DNA from: Xanthomarina sp. F1114
GTDB taxonomy: Bacteria > Bacteroidota > Bacteroidia > Flavobacteriales > Flavobacteriaceae
NCBI RefSeq assembly: GCF_026410255.1
Contig: NZ_JAPMLL010000008.1
Location: forward strand, 1-64,000
Reading direction: 5' to 3'
Length of the DNA: 64,000 nt
In this document: positions 45,827 through 56,477 of the stretch, one piece after another
Layout of the letters: the number at the start of each line of letters is the position of its first letter
Position numbering within the stretch: the stretch's first letter is position 1
Made by a program: the position numbers and the translations under genes
The notes under the pieces: model-generated
The model's database searches: none
Told to the model about the DNA's origin: nothing
What the model saw: the letters and a program-made list of their open reading frames with translations, nothing else

Positions 45827-47953
45827 TTAAGCTTCTACGCCTTTAGCTGCTTTAATTACTTCTTCAGAAATACTTGAAGGAGTTTCAGCATAGTGTGAAA
45901 ATTCCATTGTTGATGTTGCACGTCCTGAAGACAATGTTCTTAATGTTGTTACATATCCAAACATTTCAGATAATGGCACAGTTGCTTTTACAGTTTTTGC
46001 TCCAGCTCTATCTCCCATATCGTTTACTTGTCCTCTACGACGGTTTAAATCTCCTACTATATCACCCATATTTTCTTCTGGAGTAATTACCTCTAGTTTC
46101 ATGATAGGTTCCATAATTACAGCCTTAGCAGCTTTTGCCGAATTCTTAAATCCAAGCTTAGCAGCCAATTCGAATGATAGTTGATCTGAATCGACATCAT
46201 GATAAGAACCATCTTTCAATGTTACTTTCATAGAGTCTACTTCGTAACCTGCTAATGGACCGTTTACCATTGCCATTTTGAATCCTTTTTCAATTGAAGG
46301 GATAAATTCTTTAGGAACGTTACCACCTTTAATTATAGATTCAAACTGAAGTCCAGTTACACCTTCATCAGCTGGTTCAATTGTAAATACAATATCAGCA
46401 AACTTACCACGACCACCAGATTGTTTCTTATAAACTTCTCTATGATCTGCAGCTTGTGTAATAGCTTCTTTGTATTCTACTTGTGGTTGACCTTGGTTTA
46501 CTTCTACTTTAAATTCGCGACGTAAACGGTCAACAATAATATCTAAGTGAAGCTCACCCATTCCAGAAATAATAGTCTGTCCTGAAGCTTCGTCTGTTCT
46601 TGCAGTAAAGGTTGGATCTTCTTCAGATAATTTAGATAAAGCCATTCCTAACTTATCCACATCTGCCTTAGTTTTTGGCTCCACAGCAATACCAATTACT
46701 GGATCTGGGAAGTCCATAGATTCTAAAACAATAGGATGTTTCTCGTCAGACATGGTATCTCCAGTCTTAATATCTTTAAATCCAACTGCTGCTCCAATAT
46801 CTCCTGCTTCAATAAAATCTAAAGCAATTTGTTTATTAGAGTGCATTTGATAGATACGAGAAATACGTTCTTTTTTACCTGAACGGTTATTAAGGATGTA
46901 TGATCCTGCATCTAAACGTCCTGAATAAGCACGGAAAAATGCTAAACGCCCCACAAAAGGATCTGTAGCAATTTTAAATGCTAAGGCAGCAAAAGGCTCC
47001 TTTACACTTGGCTTACGTCTCTCTTCTGCACCTGTGTCTGGGTTTGTACCCACAACACTTTCTCTATCCATTGGAGAAGGTAAGTAACGACATACAGCAT
47101 CTAATAAGAATTGTACCCCTTTATTTTTGAACGATGATCCACATACCATAGGAATGATAGCCATATCCATTACAGCAGCTCTAAGTGCATTATGCACTTC
47201 TTCTTCTGTAATAGAATTTTCATCTTCCATGAATTTTTCTAGTAAGTCTTCATCATAACCAGCAACTTCCTCGATTAATAAAGCACGGTACTTACGTACT
47301 TCGTCTTTCATATCTTCAGGAATATCTACCACATCAAATGTAGAACCGTAGTTCTCATCGTGCCATACAATTGCTCTGTTTTTTACTAAATCTACAATAC
47401 CTTTAAAATCGTCTTCTTCACCAATATTTAAAACAATTGGTACAGCGTTAGATTTCAACATATCTTTTACTTGTTGACAAACACCTAAAAAGTCAGATCC
47501 TTGACGGTCCATTTTATTAACGAAACCAATTCTTGGAACTTTATAGTTATCTGCTAGTCTCCAGTTAGTTTCAGATTGTGGCTCTACACCATCTACTGCA
47601 CTAAATAAGAAAACCAAACCATCAAGTACACGTAACGAACGGTTTACCTCTACGGTAAAATCTACGTGACCTGGGGTGTCAATAATATTAAAGTGATAAT
47701 CTTGAGCATCTGCTGTTGGCTTCGCGTTTTCCATTGGAAACGTCCAGTCGCAAGTTGTTGCAGCCGAAGTAATGGTAATACCTCTTTCTGCTTCTTGCTC
47801 CATCCAGTCCATTGTAGATGAACCCTGGTGGGTTTCACCCATTTTATGATTTACTCCTGTATAAAAAAGAATTCGCTCAGTTGTAGTTGTTTTACCAGCA
47901 TCAATATGAGCTGCAATTCCAATATTTCTTGTTAATTTTAAATCTCTTGCCAT
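45827..47953 (-). CDS. fusA: Elongation factor G
   Basis: GTPase that drives translocation. The 708 residues start [33 protein letters not shown] (P-loop near 17-25), with [12 protein letters not shown] (G3) and NKMDRQGSD (G4). Domain IV contains [11 protein letters not shown] and the domain V end has [44 protein letters not shown]. Only one fusA is in the window; tuf is absent from this operon, as usual in Bacteroidota. Confidence 0.99.
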   Translation of the reverse strand: MARDLKLTRNIGIAAHIDAGKTTTTERILFYTGVNHKMGETHQGSSTMDWMEQEAERGITITSAATTCDWTFPMENAKPTADAQDYHFNIIDTPGHVDFTVEVNRSLRVLDGLVFLFSAVDGVEPQSETNWRLADNYKVPRIGFVNKMDRQGSDFLGVCQQVKDMLKSNAVPIVLNIGEEDDFKGIVDLVKNRAIVWHDENYGSTFDVVDIPEDMKDEVRKYRALLIEEVAGYDEDLLEKFMEDENSITEEEVHNALRAAVMDMAIIPMVCGSSFKNKGVQFLLDAVCRYLPSPMDRESVVGTNPDTGAEERRKPSVKEPFAALAFKIATDPFVGRLAFFRAYSGRLDAGSYILNNRSGKKERISRIYQMHSNKQIALDFIEAGDIGAAVGFKDIKTGDTMSDEKHPIVLESMDFPDPVIGIAVEPKTKADVDKLGMALSKLSEEDPTFTARTDEASGQTIISGMGELHLDIIVDRLRREFKVEVNQGQPQVEYKEAITQAADHREVYKKQSGGRGKFADIVFTIEPADEGVTGLQFESIIKGGNVPKEFIPSIEKGFKMAMVNGPLAGYEVDSMKVTLKDGSYHDVDSDQLSFELAAKLGFKNSAKAAKAVIMEPIMKLEVITPEENMGDIVGDLNRRRGQVNDMGDRAGAKTVKATVPLSEMFGYVTTLRTLSSGRATSTMEFSHYAETPSSISEEVIKAAKGVEA

Positions 47954-47956
47954 CTG

Positions 47957-48433
47957 TTAAAATCTAAAGTGTGAGAATGCTTTGTTAGCTTCTGCCATTT
48001 TATGAGTATCTACGCGTTTCTTAACTGCTGCTCCTTCTTCTTTAGCTGCTGCTAAAATTTCAGAGGCCAAACGTTGAGCCATAGATTTTTCGTTTCTTTT
48101 ACGCGCATAACCAATAAGCCATTTCATGGCTGTTGATACTTTTCTATCTGGACGAATCTGCATTGGAATCTGGAAGGTAGCACCTCCAACACGACGGCTA
48201 CGTACTTCTACGTGAGGCATCACATTAGATAAAGCATCTTTCCATAATTCTAAAGCTGTCTTCTCTTCGTCTGTTTTCTTTTCTTCTACAATATCAATAG
48301 CATCGTAGAATACTTTAAAAGCTACTGACTTCTTACCGTCCCACATCATCATGTTCACAAAACGTGTAACTAATTGATCATTAAATCGTGGATCTGGTAA
48401 AAGCGGTCTCTTTTTTGCTGCTTTTTTTCTCAT
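47957..48433 (-). CDS. rpsG: 30S ribosomal protein S7
   Basis: Nucleates assembly of the 30S head and, in E. coli, represses the str operon. The 158 residues begin [47 protein letters not shown] and end [21 protein letters not shown]. Three bases separate its stop from the fusA ATG. Confidence 0.99.
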   Translation of the reverse strand: MRKKAAKKRPLLPDPRFNDQLVTRFVNMMMWDGKKSVAFKVFYDAIDIVEEKKTDEEKTALELWKDALSNVMPHVEVRSRRVGGATFQIPMQIRPDRKVSTAMKWLIGYARKRNEKSMAQRLASEILAAAKEEGAAVKKRVDTHKMAEANKAFSHFRF

Positions 48434-48457
48434 GTCTTCTTCTTAAGTTTTCTTAAA

Positions 48458-48832
48458 TTAACTCTTAGGGCGTTTAGCTCCGTATTTAGATCTACGTTGT
48501 GTTCTACCTGCAACACCTGCTGTGTCTAAGGCACCACGAACGATGTGATATCTAACTCCCGGTAAATCTTTTACCCTTCCACCTCTAACCAATACTATCG
48601 AGTGCTCTTGTAGATTGTGTCCTTCTCCTGGAATGTAAGCGTTTACTTCTTTACCATTTGTTAACCTTACTCTCGCTACTTTACGCATTGCTGAGTTAGG
48701 TTTTTTTGGTGTTGTAGTGTAAACACGAGTACAAACTCCACGTCTTTGAGGACAAGAATCTAAAGCAACCGATTTACTCTTCTTGGTTATTTTGGTTCTT
48801 CCTTTTCTTACTAATTGTGAAATTGTTGGCAT
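48458..48832 (-). CDS. rpsL: 30S ribosomal protein S12
   Basis: Decoding-centre protein. The 124 residues [103 protein letters not shown]... retain the Lys in TTPKKPNSA and the Lys in GGRVKDLPG, the positions altered in classical streptomycin resistance, so the allele looks sensitive. First gene of the cluster, behind a consensus promoter. Confidence 0.99.
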   Translation of the reverse strand: MPTISQLVRKGRTKITKKSKSVALDSCPQRRGVCTRVYTTTPKKPNSAMRKVARVRLTNGKEVNAYIPGEGHNLQEHSIVLVRGGRVKDLPGVRYHIVRGALDTAGVAGRTQRRSKYGAKRPKS

Positions 48833-48858
48833 ATATTTTCTATAATATTTTACAAATA

Positions 48859-48872
48859 CCTCTTATTAGAGG
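48859..48872 (-). promoter_or_regulatory. Leader hairpin of the str operon
   Basis: CCTCT pairs with AGAGG around TATT, located just after the predicted transcription start and before the rpsL ATG. It may stabilise the mRNA or be a feedback site. Confidence 0.45.
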
Positions 48873-48876
48873 GGTG

Positions 48877-48907
48877 CAAAGGTAGAATTTTATTTTAATT
48901 TTTCAAA
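48877..48907 (-). promoter_or_regulatory. Consensus promoter of the str-S10-spc-alpha cluster
   Basis: On the minus strand TTTG (48907-48904), a 19-bp spacer and TACCTTTG (48884-48877) match the Bacteroidota consensus TTTG-N19-TAnnTTTG exactly. The rpsL ATG follows 44 nt later. Confidence 0.85.
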
Positions 48908-48983
48908 TCTTAAGAGATTAATTTTCAATTATTATGCTATTTTTTTTTCATAGTTCCTCCTTCATTTTTATAAAGTTAGAAAC

Positions 48984-49006
48984 TAACACCATATATACTG
49001 GTGTTA
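48984..49006. repeat. Perfect inverted repeat TAACACCA / TGGTGTTA
   Basis: Two 8-bp arms are separated by 7 nt (TATATAC), roughly midway between the rpsL promoter and the divergent Omp85-like gene. Without a T-run it looks more like a protein-binding dyad than a terminator. Confidence 0.6.
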
Positions 49007-49168
49007 AAAACCCAATAAAAACAAGGATAACTCGTTATAATTTTCAAAAATAAGTCGTAAAAATTAATACCCTATCGAAATTCTATATATGCTAAAAAAT
49101 ATTTCTTTAGAAGATATGTCAAAATTACTTTTTAGCTTAGTTTTACAAATCTAACAGTTTTAAACACG

Positions 49169-50878
49169 GTGTTAAAAAAACCATTCCTTTTCTTTACCAT
49201 ATTAAACATCTTATTTGTCCTTTTTTCTAAACAGGCATATGGGCAAGAATTGTACTTAAAATTACAAGGGAAAGATAGTATAGAAACCCAAGTTATAGAT
49301 TCTATTAAATACAAAAAACGGTTTAAGGATTTCAACTCTTTAAACACAGAACTCGCTTCTTTTAAAAATAAGTTAGACCAACTGGGTTATATAGAACACA
49401 AACTAGAAAATACAGAGAAAACAGATTCTTTAATAACAGCGACCTTTTATTTATACAAAAAATACCACAGCCTAAAAATATTTTATGATGCGAAACTGGT
49501 TTCAAAAAATATACTTACAAAAATTTCCAAGCAGGTCTATGATGATTATTTTATAATTCCTTTGAAGGATACTGAAAAAAGTCTGACTTATATAAATTTA
49601 AAACTATCAGAACTTGGAGACCCATTCCATCAACTCAAGCTATCTAATATTATTTTAAATAAAACTTCAAATGACATCCAGGCCAAACTGATGACTTCAG
49701 AAAAAGTAGAAAAAAGACATATTGATAAGATTATAATTAAAGGTTATGAAAAATTCCCGAAATCTTATTTAAAATATTTTCTAAAAATAAAAGAGAACCA
49801 GCTTTTCAATTTAACAGAAATTAAAAAACAAGTCACTAATTTAAACCAACTCCCATTTGCCAGTCAATTAAAAGATCCAGAAGTTTTATTTACAAAAGAC
49901 TCTACAAACTTGTATTTATTTTTAGAAAAAGTAAAAAGCAATAATTTTGATGGTTTTATAGGTTTTGGTACAAATGAAGAAACCAGCAAATTAGAATTTA
50001 GTGGGTATCTTAATTTAGAATTAAACAATAACCTTAATTATGGAGAGTCGCTTAGTTTGGTTTATAAAAGTGATGAAAACGAACAAAAGACCTTTCATGT
50101 CCAGTTAAACTTACCTTACCTTTTTGGAACTCCAATTGGTGCAGAATTAGAATTACGGCTTTTAAAAAGAGACTCCTCTTATTCTACGGCCGATCAAAAT
50201 GCTAAAATTTTCTATCAATTAAATCCTAAAAATAAGTTATTTGCGGGTATCAGATCCATTCAGTCGAACAATTTATTGGACTCTATTAACAGAAATCCTA
50301 ATATTCAGGATTATAAAACTGTATTTTACAATTTGAGGTACCAATATTTAAAAAGGCAAAAAAACCAACTTCTTTTTAACGTAAAAACCCTATTCGACCT
50401 CCAATTAGAAACGGGAAAAAGAGACTTTAACAAAACCAGCACCAAACAGTATCAATTTAATTTAGACGCCTTTAACATCTTTAGTCTCAACCAAAAGAAC
50501 CATATTTATTTAAGAGTTCAAGGTTATAGTCTTTTTTCGGACACTTATTTTGAAAACGAATTGGCTCGATTTGGTGGCATTAACTCCATAAGAGGATTTG
50601 AAGAAAACAGCCTTTCCGCCACGTTATTCGGGGTTTTTAACACGGAATACAGATATGTATTTAACAACAGTTTATACGCACATACCATTATAGATTTTGC
50701 CTACTTAGAAAATAAGCTAGTAGAACAGAAGGAAAAGCTCTATAGTTTTGGCTTCGGATTTGGCCTAACTACCAAAGCTGGCCTACTAAAATTTAATTTT
50801 GCAAATGGCAAAACGGAGGCTCAAAGCTTTAAATTCTCAAATTCTCAAGTACACCTGAGCTTAACAGCCTATTTTTAG
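49169..50878 (+). CDS. Omp85/BamA-like outer-membrane protein with POTRA-type N-terminus
   Basis: This is a 569-residue protein that starts at GTG (49169), with no better in-frame ATG upstream. The signal peptide is LKKPFLFFTILNILFVLFSKQAYGQ. Residues about 30-260 form two to three POTRA-like units (HIDKIIIKGYEKFPKSYLKYFLKIKENQLFNLTEIKKQVTNLNQLPF). The rest is a 16-strand-type barrel: FDGFIGFGTNEETSKLEFSGYLNLELNN, the L6-like motif RFGGINSIRGFEENSL, and a final strand ending in Phe (VHLSLTAYF). It is shorter than BamA and lacks five POTRAs. A role in protein or lipid insertion is inferred. Confidence 0.85.
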   Translation: MLKKPFLFFTILNILFVLFSKQAYGQELYLKLQGKDSIETQVIDSIKYKKRFKDFNSLNTELASFKNKLDQLGYIEHKLENTEKTDSLITATFYLYKKYHSLKIFYDAKLVSKNILTKISKQVYDDYFIIPLKDTEKSLTYINLKLSELGDPFHQLKLSNIILNKTSNDIQAKLMTSEKVEKRHIDKIIIKGYEKFPKSYLKYFLKIKENQLFNLTEIKKQVTNLNQLPFASQLKDPEVLFTKDSTNLYLFLEKVKSNNFDGFIGFGTNEETSKLEFSGYLNLELNNNLNYGESLSLVYKSDENEQKTFHVQLNLPYLFGTPIGAELELRLLKRDSSYSTADQNAKIFYQLNPKNKLFAGIRSIQSNNLLDSINRNPNIQDYKTVFYNLRYQYLKRQKNQLLFNVKTLFDLQLETGKRDFNKTSTKQYQFNLDAFNIFSLNQKNHIYLRVQGYSLFSDTYFENELARFGGINSIRGFEENSLSATLFGVFNTEYRYVFNNSLYAHTIIDFAYLENKLVEQKEKLYSFGFGFGLTTKAGLLKFNFANGKTEAQSFKFSNSQVHLSLTAYF

Positions 50879-50998
50879 GATGATTTTAACGTAAAATGCC
50901 GTCATTTTTAAAAAAAATCAAAATTTTAACCCTTAAATATTGTTTAATTAACTTTTTATTATGATTTTTGGCGTAGACTAATTCAAATAAAATATAAA

Positions 50999-53900
50999 AT
51001 GAAAACAAAGTTTAGTGGAATTTTAACGCTATTCCTAGCGTTTGTTGTGCAATTTACGTTTGCACAGGAAAAAACAATTTCAGGAACTGTGTCCGATGAA
51101 AACGGGTTACCTCTTCCTGGAGTTAATATTATTGTAAAAGGTACGACAAATGGTACTCAGACAGATTTTGATGGTAATTACTCCATCGTTGCTAGTACTG
51201 GAGATGTCTTATCTTACTCATTCGTTGGGTACACATCTAAAGAGATGACTGTTGGCGCTGCTAGCAGAATTAGCTTTAGTATGACACCGGATGTTACTGC
51301 AATTGATGAAGTTGTTGTTACAGCTCTTGGTATTAAAAAGGAAGAAAGAAGTATTGGGTATTCTGCTCAAAACCTGAAATCTGACGATTTAAACGAAGTT
51401 CCTGTAACAAACGTCGTTGACGCTTTATCAGGTAAAGTAGCTGGTGTAAACATTAGTAAATCTTCTGGAGATGTTGGTGCATCTACACGTATTACTATTA
51501 GAGGGGTTTCTACTATTTTCGGAAACTCACAACCTCTTATTGTAGTAGATGGTGTAGTAATGAACAACTCTACTTTTGGTGCAAACACTGGTACAGATGT
51601 ACCTAACGGTCTTGCAGACATTAACCCTGAAGATATTGAGACCTTAAACGTTCTTAAAGGTGGTGCTGCTACATCTCTTTACGGGATGAGAGGTACTAAC
51701 GGGGTAATTGTAATTACAACTAAGACTGGAAAACAAGGTGAAGCTTTAGGTATTACTCTATCGAGTAATGTAAGTTTCTCTAACCCTTATATCTTCCCTA
51801 ACTATCAAAACTCTTATGGTCAAGGTTTAAACCAATCATACTTTGAGTTTAAAGATGGTTTTGGATATGACGGTGGTGCTGCTTCTGGAGATGGTGGAAC
51901 AGACGAGAGTTGGGGACCTGCTTTAGATGCTGGTTTTAACTTTGTTCAATTCCAATCTTTAATTGACAATCCAGACAATCCACAAGCATTACCATGGGTA
52001 TCTAACCCAGATAGTGTTAAGAACGATTTCTACAACACGGGATTATCAACAAGTAACACCTTATCCTTAAACGGTTCTACAGATAAAGCTTCTTATAGAG
52101 TATCTATGGGATTAACTGATGCTGAAGGGATTGTTTACAATACAGATTTAAAGAAATACAATATTTCTGGTAACGTAAACTTCGATTTAGGAGAAAGATG
52201 GTCTGCAGGAGTTTCTGCTATGTATGTTAAGAGTTCTTCTGAAAACAGAAACGCTGTTGGATATGGAGATCCAGATAACCAAATTGGACAATTAGTATGG
52301 GGTGCAAGACAAGTTGATTGGAGTGCCTTAAGAGATTGGAAAAACCTTCCAATGATCGAAACTAACGTACCTGGTATCTATACACCATTAAACTGGAACT
52401 TAAGTTTTAACAATAACCCTTTCTGGGCATTAGATAATAACTTACACCCATGGGAAAGAAACAGATGGGTAGGATCTATTAACTTAGGTTATGAAATCTC
52501 TGATAAATTAAGCATCTCTGGTTCTACAGGTATTGACTACTTTGATGACCAAAGAGAAACTCAACGTTCTTTTGGAACAGCTGATAACCGTAATGGATTC
52601 TATCAAGTTGTTAACAGAAACAACTACGAGGTAAACACACAGGCTATCTTAGCGTATAACACAAAACTAGGATCTAGTGAAGACTTTGGTTTAAACTTAA
52701 GTTTTGGTGGTAACGTAATGAGACAAAACTATAGATTGATGGCAGGTACTGCAGAACAATTGGTTTTAGACAAATTATTTAATTTATCTAACTCTGCTGG
52801 AGCTCCAATTATTCAACAGTCGTCGTCTAAAAGAGCCATTAACAGTTTATTTGGAACTGGACAATTAAGCTATAAGAACTACGTATATTTAGACTTTAGT
52901 GGACGTAATGACTGGGCGTCGGTACTTCCAAAAGACAACAATAGTTTCTTTTACCCAGCTGTATCTTTAAGTTTAGTTGTAAGTGATATGTTTAATTTAG
53001 ACAAAAACACAGTTTCTTTCTTAAAATTAAGAGGTGCATGGGCACAAACAGGTAGTGCAGGTCCATTAGGTCCATACAACGTATCTCCAACTTATTCTTT
53101 AAGTAACTCTCCATTAAATGGTGCAGATCCAACAGCTTTATTAGGTGCAGTTTTATGGAATGCTGACATTAAGCCACAACAAGAAACTGAATTTGAGATT
53201 GGTATTGATGCCAGATTTTTCCAAAACAGATTACGTTTAGACTTTTCTTACTACGACAAAGAAGCAACAGATGTAATTTTACCTGTTGATGTTTCCGCAG
53301 CGTCCGGATATACTAACGTATGGGATAACGCAGCAACCATTTCTAACAAGGGTATTGAGTTAGTATTAGGTGCTGATATTATTAGAAGTGCAGAAGCTGA
53401 TGGCTTTAACTTTGGATTAGATATTAACTTTGGTAAAAACGATAACATGGTTAGCAATATTGCTGGAGACGCTGTTAATTTATCTGATGGAGGTTTATGG
53501 AACGTAAACACTCAAGCTAGAAATGGTTATCCAATTGGTGCTATCTACGGACCAGCTTTTGCACGTTCTGAGAGTGGCGCAATTATCTACGACAACGGTT
53601 TACCTGTTATTGCTAGTGAATATAAAGTACTTGGAAACTCTCAAGCCGACTGGGTTGGAGGTTTAGCTCTTAATGCGTCTTACAAAGGATTTAGATTTAG
53701 AACTTTATTTGATGTTAAGAGTGGAGGAGAAGTTTATTCTCAAACAAACACTTGGGGTATGTTAGCTGGGGTTTTAGAAGAAACTATACCTGGAAGAGAA
53801 ACTGGTGTTATTGGAAATGGTGTTATGTCTGACGGAAACGGTGGATATGTACAAAACAACGTTGTTCAAACAGCACAAGCTTATTACTCTTCAGCATTTA

Positions 53901-54178
53901 GCCAAAACGTAGCTGAGTCTTCTGTATTCGATGCGTCTTTTGTTAAATGGAGAGAACTTTCTATCGGGTATACAATTCCATCTAAACTATTCAATAACAT
54001 AGCAATCGAATCAATTGATTTAGGTGTGAACGTAAGAAACTTAGCTGTTCTATATAAAAATGCACCTCATATCGATCCTGAAACAGGTTTTGGTACAGGT
54101 ACAGGGCAACAAGGTTTAGAGTACGCTCAAACGCCTTCAGCAAGAAATATAGGTTTCAGCGTAAATGTTAAATTTTAA
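50999..54178 (+). CDS. SusC/RagA-family TonB-dependent outer-membrane transporter
   Basis: This is a 1059-residue protein. Its signal peptide ends at FTFAQ. A carboxypeptidase-regulatory-like domain follows (TISGTVSDENGLPLPGVNIIVKGTTNGTQTDFDGNYSI, residues 25-100), then the plug with the SusC signature (ALGIKKEERSIGYSAQNL; ITIRGVSTIFGNSQPLIVVDGVVMN; GGAATSLYGMRGTNGVIVITTK). The barrel ends in YAQTPSARNIGFSVNVKF with a terminal Phe. It takes up a large ligand together with the SusD-like lipoprotein encoded 13 bp downstream. Ligand unknown; no sigma/anti-sigma or enzyme gene is adjacent. Confidence 0.97.
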   Translation: MKTKFSGILTLFLAFVVQFTFAQEKTISGTVSDENGLPLPGVNIIVKGTTNGTQTDFDGNYSIVASTGDVLSYSFVGYTSKEMTVGAASRISFSMTPDVTAIDEVVVTALGIKKEERSIGYSAQNLKSDDLNEVPVTNVVDALSGKVAGVNISKSSGDVGASTRITIRGVSTIFGNSQPLIVVDGVVMNNSTFGANTGTDVPNGLADINPEDIETLNVLKGGAATSLYGMRGTNGVIVITTKTGKQGEALGITLSSNVSFSNPYIFPNYQNSYGQGLNQSYFEFKDGFGYDGGAASGDGGTDESWGPALDAGFNFVQFQSLIDNPDNPQALPWVSNPDSVKNDFYNTGLSTSNTLSLNGSTDKASYRVSMGLTDAEGIVYNTDLKKYNISGNVNFDLGERWSAGVSAMYVKSSSENRNAVGYGDPDNQIGQLVWGARQVDWSALRDWKNLPMIETNVPGIYTPLNWNLSFNNNPFWALDNNLHPWERNRWVGSINLGYEISDKLSISGSTGIDYFDDQRETQRSFGTADNRNGFYQVVNRNNYEVNTQAILAYNTKLGSSEDFGLNLSFGGNVMRQNYRLMAGTAEQLVLDKLFNLSNSAGAPIIQQSSSKRAINSLFGTGQLSYKNYVYLDFSGRNDWASVLPKDNNSFFYPAVSLSLVVSDMFNLDKNTVSFLKLRGAWAQTGSAGPLGPYNVSPTYSLSNSPLNGADPTALLGAVLWNADIKPQQETEFEIGIDARFFQNRLRLDFSYYDKEATDVILPVDVSAASGYTNVWDNAATISNKGIELVLGADIIRSAEADGFNFGLDINFGKNDNMVSNIAGDAVNLSDGGLWNVNTQARNGYPIGAIYGPAFARSESGAIIYDNGLPVIASEYKVLGNSQADWVGGLALNASYKGFRFRTLFDVKSGGEVYSQTNTWGMLAGVLEETIPGRETGVIGNGVMSDGNGGYVQNNVVQTAQAYYSSAFSQNVAESSVFDASFVKWRELSIGYTIPSKLFNNIAIESIDLGVNVRNLAVLYKNAPHIDPETGFGTGTGQQGLEYAQTPSARNIGFSVNVKF

Positions 54179-54191
54179 TAAAAAGAAAAAG

Positions 54192-55607
54192 ATGAAAAAA
54201 TATAATAAAATTTCTTTGTTGTTATCTTTATTCTTAGTTCTCGGACTAACAAGTTGTGATAAAGATTTCGATGAAATTAATAAAGACCCGAACAATCCAA
54301 CACAAATTAATGTGGATTTGGAATTGGGGTATATACAAAGAACATTGGTTAATACCCTCAATGATTACTTTTTAGCTGGAGAAGCTTCAGATGCTTGGGT
54401 ACAACATTTATCTAAGCCTGTTTATAACGATGCAGACAGATATTTCCCTAGAATTGGTGTAATAGACCGTACTTGGGTAAATTTATATGCCAGTGTAATT
54501 AACGAAGCACAAGACATGTATGACTTAGCTGGAGAAGCAGATAATCAAGTTGTACAAGGAGTTTCTTTAACTTTGCAAGCAATTGCATTCCAAACCTTAG
54601 CTGATTTTTATGGAGATATTCCAGTATCTGAAGCTAACCAAGGTGGTGCAAATCCATTCCCTGCTTACGATACTCAAGCTTCAGCTTATACGCAGATTTT
54701 GGGCATGTTAACTAATGCGAATACTTTATTAAGTGGTAATGGTTCTATTTCTGCGAGTCAAGATTTAATCTATGGTGGTAATGTTGCTAAATGGAAAAAA
54801 TTAGCTGCTTCAGTTAAGTTTAGAGCTATGATGAGAATTTCTGATACGCCTCAGTTTGATGCAAGTGTATTACAAACTTTAGCTAATTCAGGAAACTTAA
54901 TTACAAACCAAGCAGACGACGCGTTTATCTCTTACCAAACTGAAAACTCTCCTAACACAAACCCTTTTTACAATATTGTACTAACGGGAAGACAAGGAGA
55001 ATGGTGTATGGGAGAAGCACTAGTTGATTTTATGGTTGCAGAAGGTGACCCAAGATTAGCAGTTTATGCTAACCCATTGGATGATGGTACGTATCGTGGT
55101 AAGCCAGCCGGTTATATTAACCCAGGACAGGCTGGATTTGCTCCAGGAACTGTTTCTGAAGTTGGTGACGCTTATTTAGCGGCAGATGCACCACAGTATA
55201 TTTTATCTGCAGCACAAATAAACCTATTATTAGCTGAAGCAGCTTTTGAAGGTTATATTGGAGGAAGTCCAGCAGCATATTTCCAAGCTGGTGTTGATGC
55301 TTCTTTAGCAATTAACGGTTTACCAGCTGGTTCATATACTCCCGCATACCTAGGCTACCAATCAATTGCTGAGCAGTTATGGGTATCTACATTTATGCAA
55401 GGTTCTGAGGCGTGGAACGAATGGAGAAGAACAGATATTCCTGTGTTAACTCCTGCCGTAGATCCTCAACCAGGTGTAAATAGTGTACCAACTAGATATA
55501 CTTACCCTACTAGTGAGCAGTCTTTAAATTCTGCTAACCTTAATGCTGCAATAGCAAACCAAGGTGCGGATGCATTGACTACAAAACTTGATTGGGACAG
55601 AAATTAA
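54192..55607 (+). CDS. SusD/RagB-family substrate-binding lipoprotein (SusD-like_2 type)
   Basis: The start is the ATG at 54192, giving MKKYNKISLLLSLFLVLGLTSC with Cys22 lipidated; the frame opens earlier at 54165, but that start would sit in the SusC end and add nine residues of AT-rich linker. The 471-residue protein shows DFDEINKDPNNPTQIN, an N-terminal tag of the SusD-like_2 branch, TPR-like helices (QGVSLTLQAIAFQTLADFYGDIPVSEA) and the end motif LWVSTFMQGSEAWNEWRRTDIPVL. It forms the lid of the SusC transporter. Binding specificity is unknown. Confidence 0.96.
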   Translation: MKKYNKISLLLSLFLVLGLTSCDKDFDEINKDPNNPTQINVDLELGYIQRTLVNTLNDYFLAGEASDAWVQHLSKPVYNDADRYFPRIGVIDRTWVNLYASVINEAQDMYDLAGEADNQVVQGVSLTLQAIAFQTLADFYGDIPVSEANQGGANPFPAYDTQASAYTQILGMLTNANTLLSGNGSISASQDLIYGGNVAKWKKLAASVKFRAMMRISDTPQFDASVLQTLANSGNLITNQADDAFISYQTENSPNTNPFYNIVLTGRQGEWCMGEALVDFMVAEGDPRLAVYANPLDDGTYRGKPAGYINPGQAGFAPGTVSEVGDAYLAADAPQYILSAAQINLLLAEAAFEGYIGGSPAAYFQAGVDASLAINGLPAGSYTPAYLGYQSIAEQLWVSTFMQGSEAWNEWRRTDIPVLTPAVDPQPGVNSVPTRYTYPTSEQSLNSANLNAAIANQGADALTTKLDWDRN

Positions 55608-55625
55608 TAAAAAAAAATAAAAAAA

Positions 55626-56453
55626 ATGAAAACTAAATATTTTACAAAAATCATGATTCTGGCTTTGATGGTATCCATATTTTCTTGTGACACCGATGAT
55701 CAGGCAGAAGTTTTAAATGATGCAAATACAGCAGGTGCCTTAGTATCAGTTAGTGCAACCCCTAATAGTTCTATATTGGGACAGCCTGAGCCAGGAGTAG
55801 ATTTAGATGACGCTCTTGTGGAAATAACAAATGCCTATTTAAATATGACTGTTAGTTCGGTTAACGGAAGTATGGATAATATTTCTAAAATTCAAATTGT
55901 AAAGTCATACAACGGAGGAGAAGAAGCTGTTGCTGGAGAAAGCACCACTTTACCTTTTAACCTAGAAATAGATAACTTAACAGATTTATTATCTGGAACA
56001 GGTGTTGTTGAAGATGATTTAAGAATTGGTGGAGTACTATTATTAAGAACAAAGGTGTTTACAACCGATGGAAACGTATACTACTATAGTACAGGTATGG
56101 GTAATTACAGTATGGTTGTAAACTGCTCATCTAATTTAGCAGGACTTTATTACAACCCTGCTGTTCCTGCTGCTTGTAATGCAGATAACCTGGCTACCGT
56201 AACAGAAGTATCCCCAGGTAGATATTTTGTATCTAGTATGTCTGATTATAATTTTGTACCAGACATATGTATCGGTTTTTATATGATTGACGTATGTGGT
56301 GTATTAACTTATGACGGTGGTGACTTAGAGGACAATGGATACTCAGGTGCTCCTGGGCATGGAATTGTTAATGCTGATGGAAGTTTTACCTTTACAGCTT
56401 ATCTTGATGCAGCCTCATACGAAGGAACAAGTACTTATGTACCAGTACCATAA
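55626..56453 (+). CDS. SusCD-associated hypothetical lipoprotein
   Basis: This 275-residue lipoprotein (Cys21 in VSIFSC) carries an acidic DTDD tag after the lipidated Cys. Strand-rich sequence throughout; a Cys pair in NCSSNLAGLYYNPAVPAACN (near 165-185) and one in DICIGFYMIDVC may form disulfides. It starts 18 bp after the SusD stop, so it belongs to the same operon. Related proteins accompany SusCD pairs in Bacteroidota and may act as a surface-exposed accessory binder. I recognise no enzyme motif. Confidence 0.7.
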   Translation: MKTKYFTKIMILALMVSIFSCDTDDQAEVLNDANTAGALVSVSATPNSSILGQPEPGVDLDDALVEITNAYLNMTVSSVNGSMDNISKIQIVKSYNGGEEAVAGESTTLPFNLEIDNLTDLLSGTGVVEDDLRIGGVLLLRTKVFTTDGNVYYYSTGMGNYSMVVNCSSNLAGLYYNPAVPAACNADNLATVTEVSPGRYFVSSMSDYNFVPDICIGFYMIDVCGVLTYDGGDLEDNGYSGAPGHGIVNADGSFTFTAYLDAASYEGTSTYVPVP

Positions 56454-56477
56454 TTTTAATTTAAAAAAACAGATAAA

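Larger units (their letters stand above)
48833..49168. other. Divergent intergenic region between rpsL and the Omp85-like gene
   Basis: The 336 bp contain the rpsL promoter and leader hairpin on the left, a 23-bp inverted repeat at 48984-49006 in the middle, and AT-rich sequence before the GTG start at 49169. A weak plus-strand -7 candidate TAGTTTTA lies near 49139. No reading frame is seen. Confidence 0.6.

Noticed and set aside
32017-48832. Open frames antisense to the ribosomal proteins (for example 37306-37611 and 45223-45513)
   Set aside because: They are shadows of highly constrained genes and show no family resemblance.
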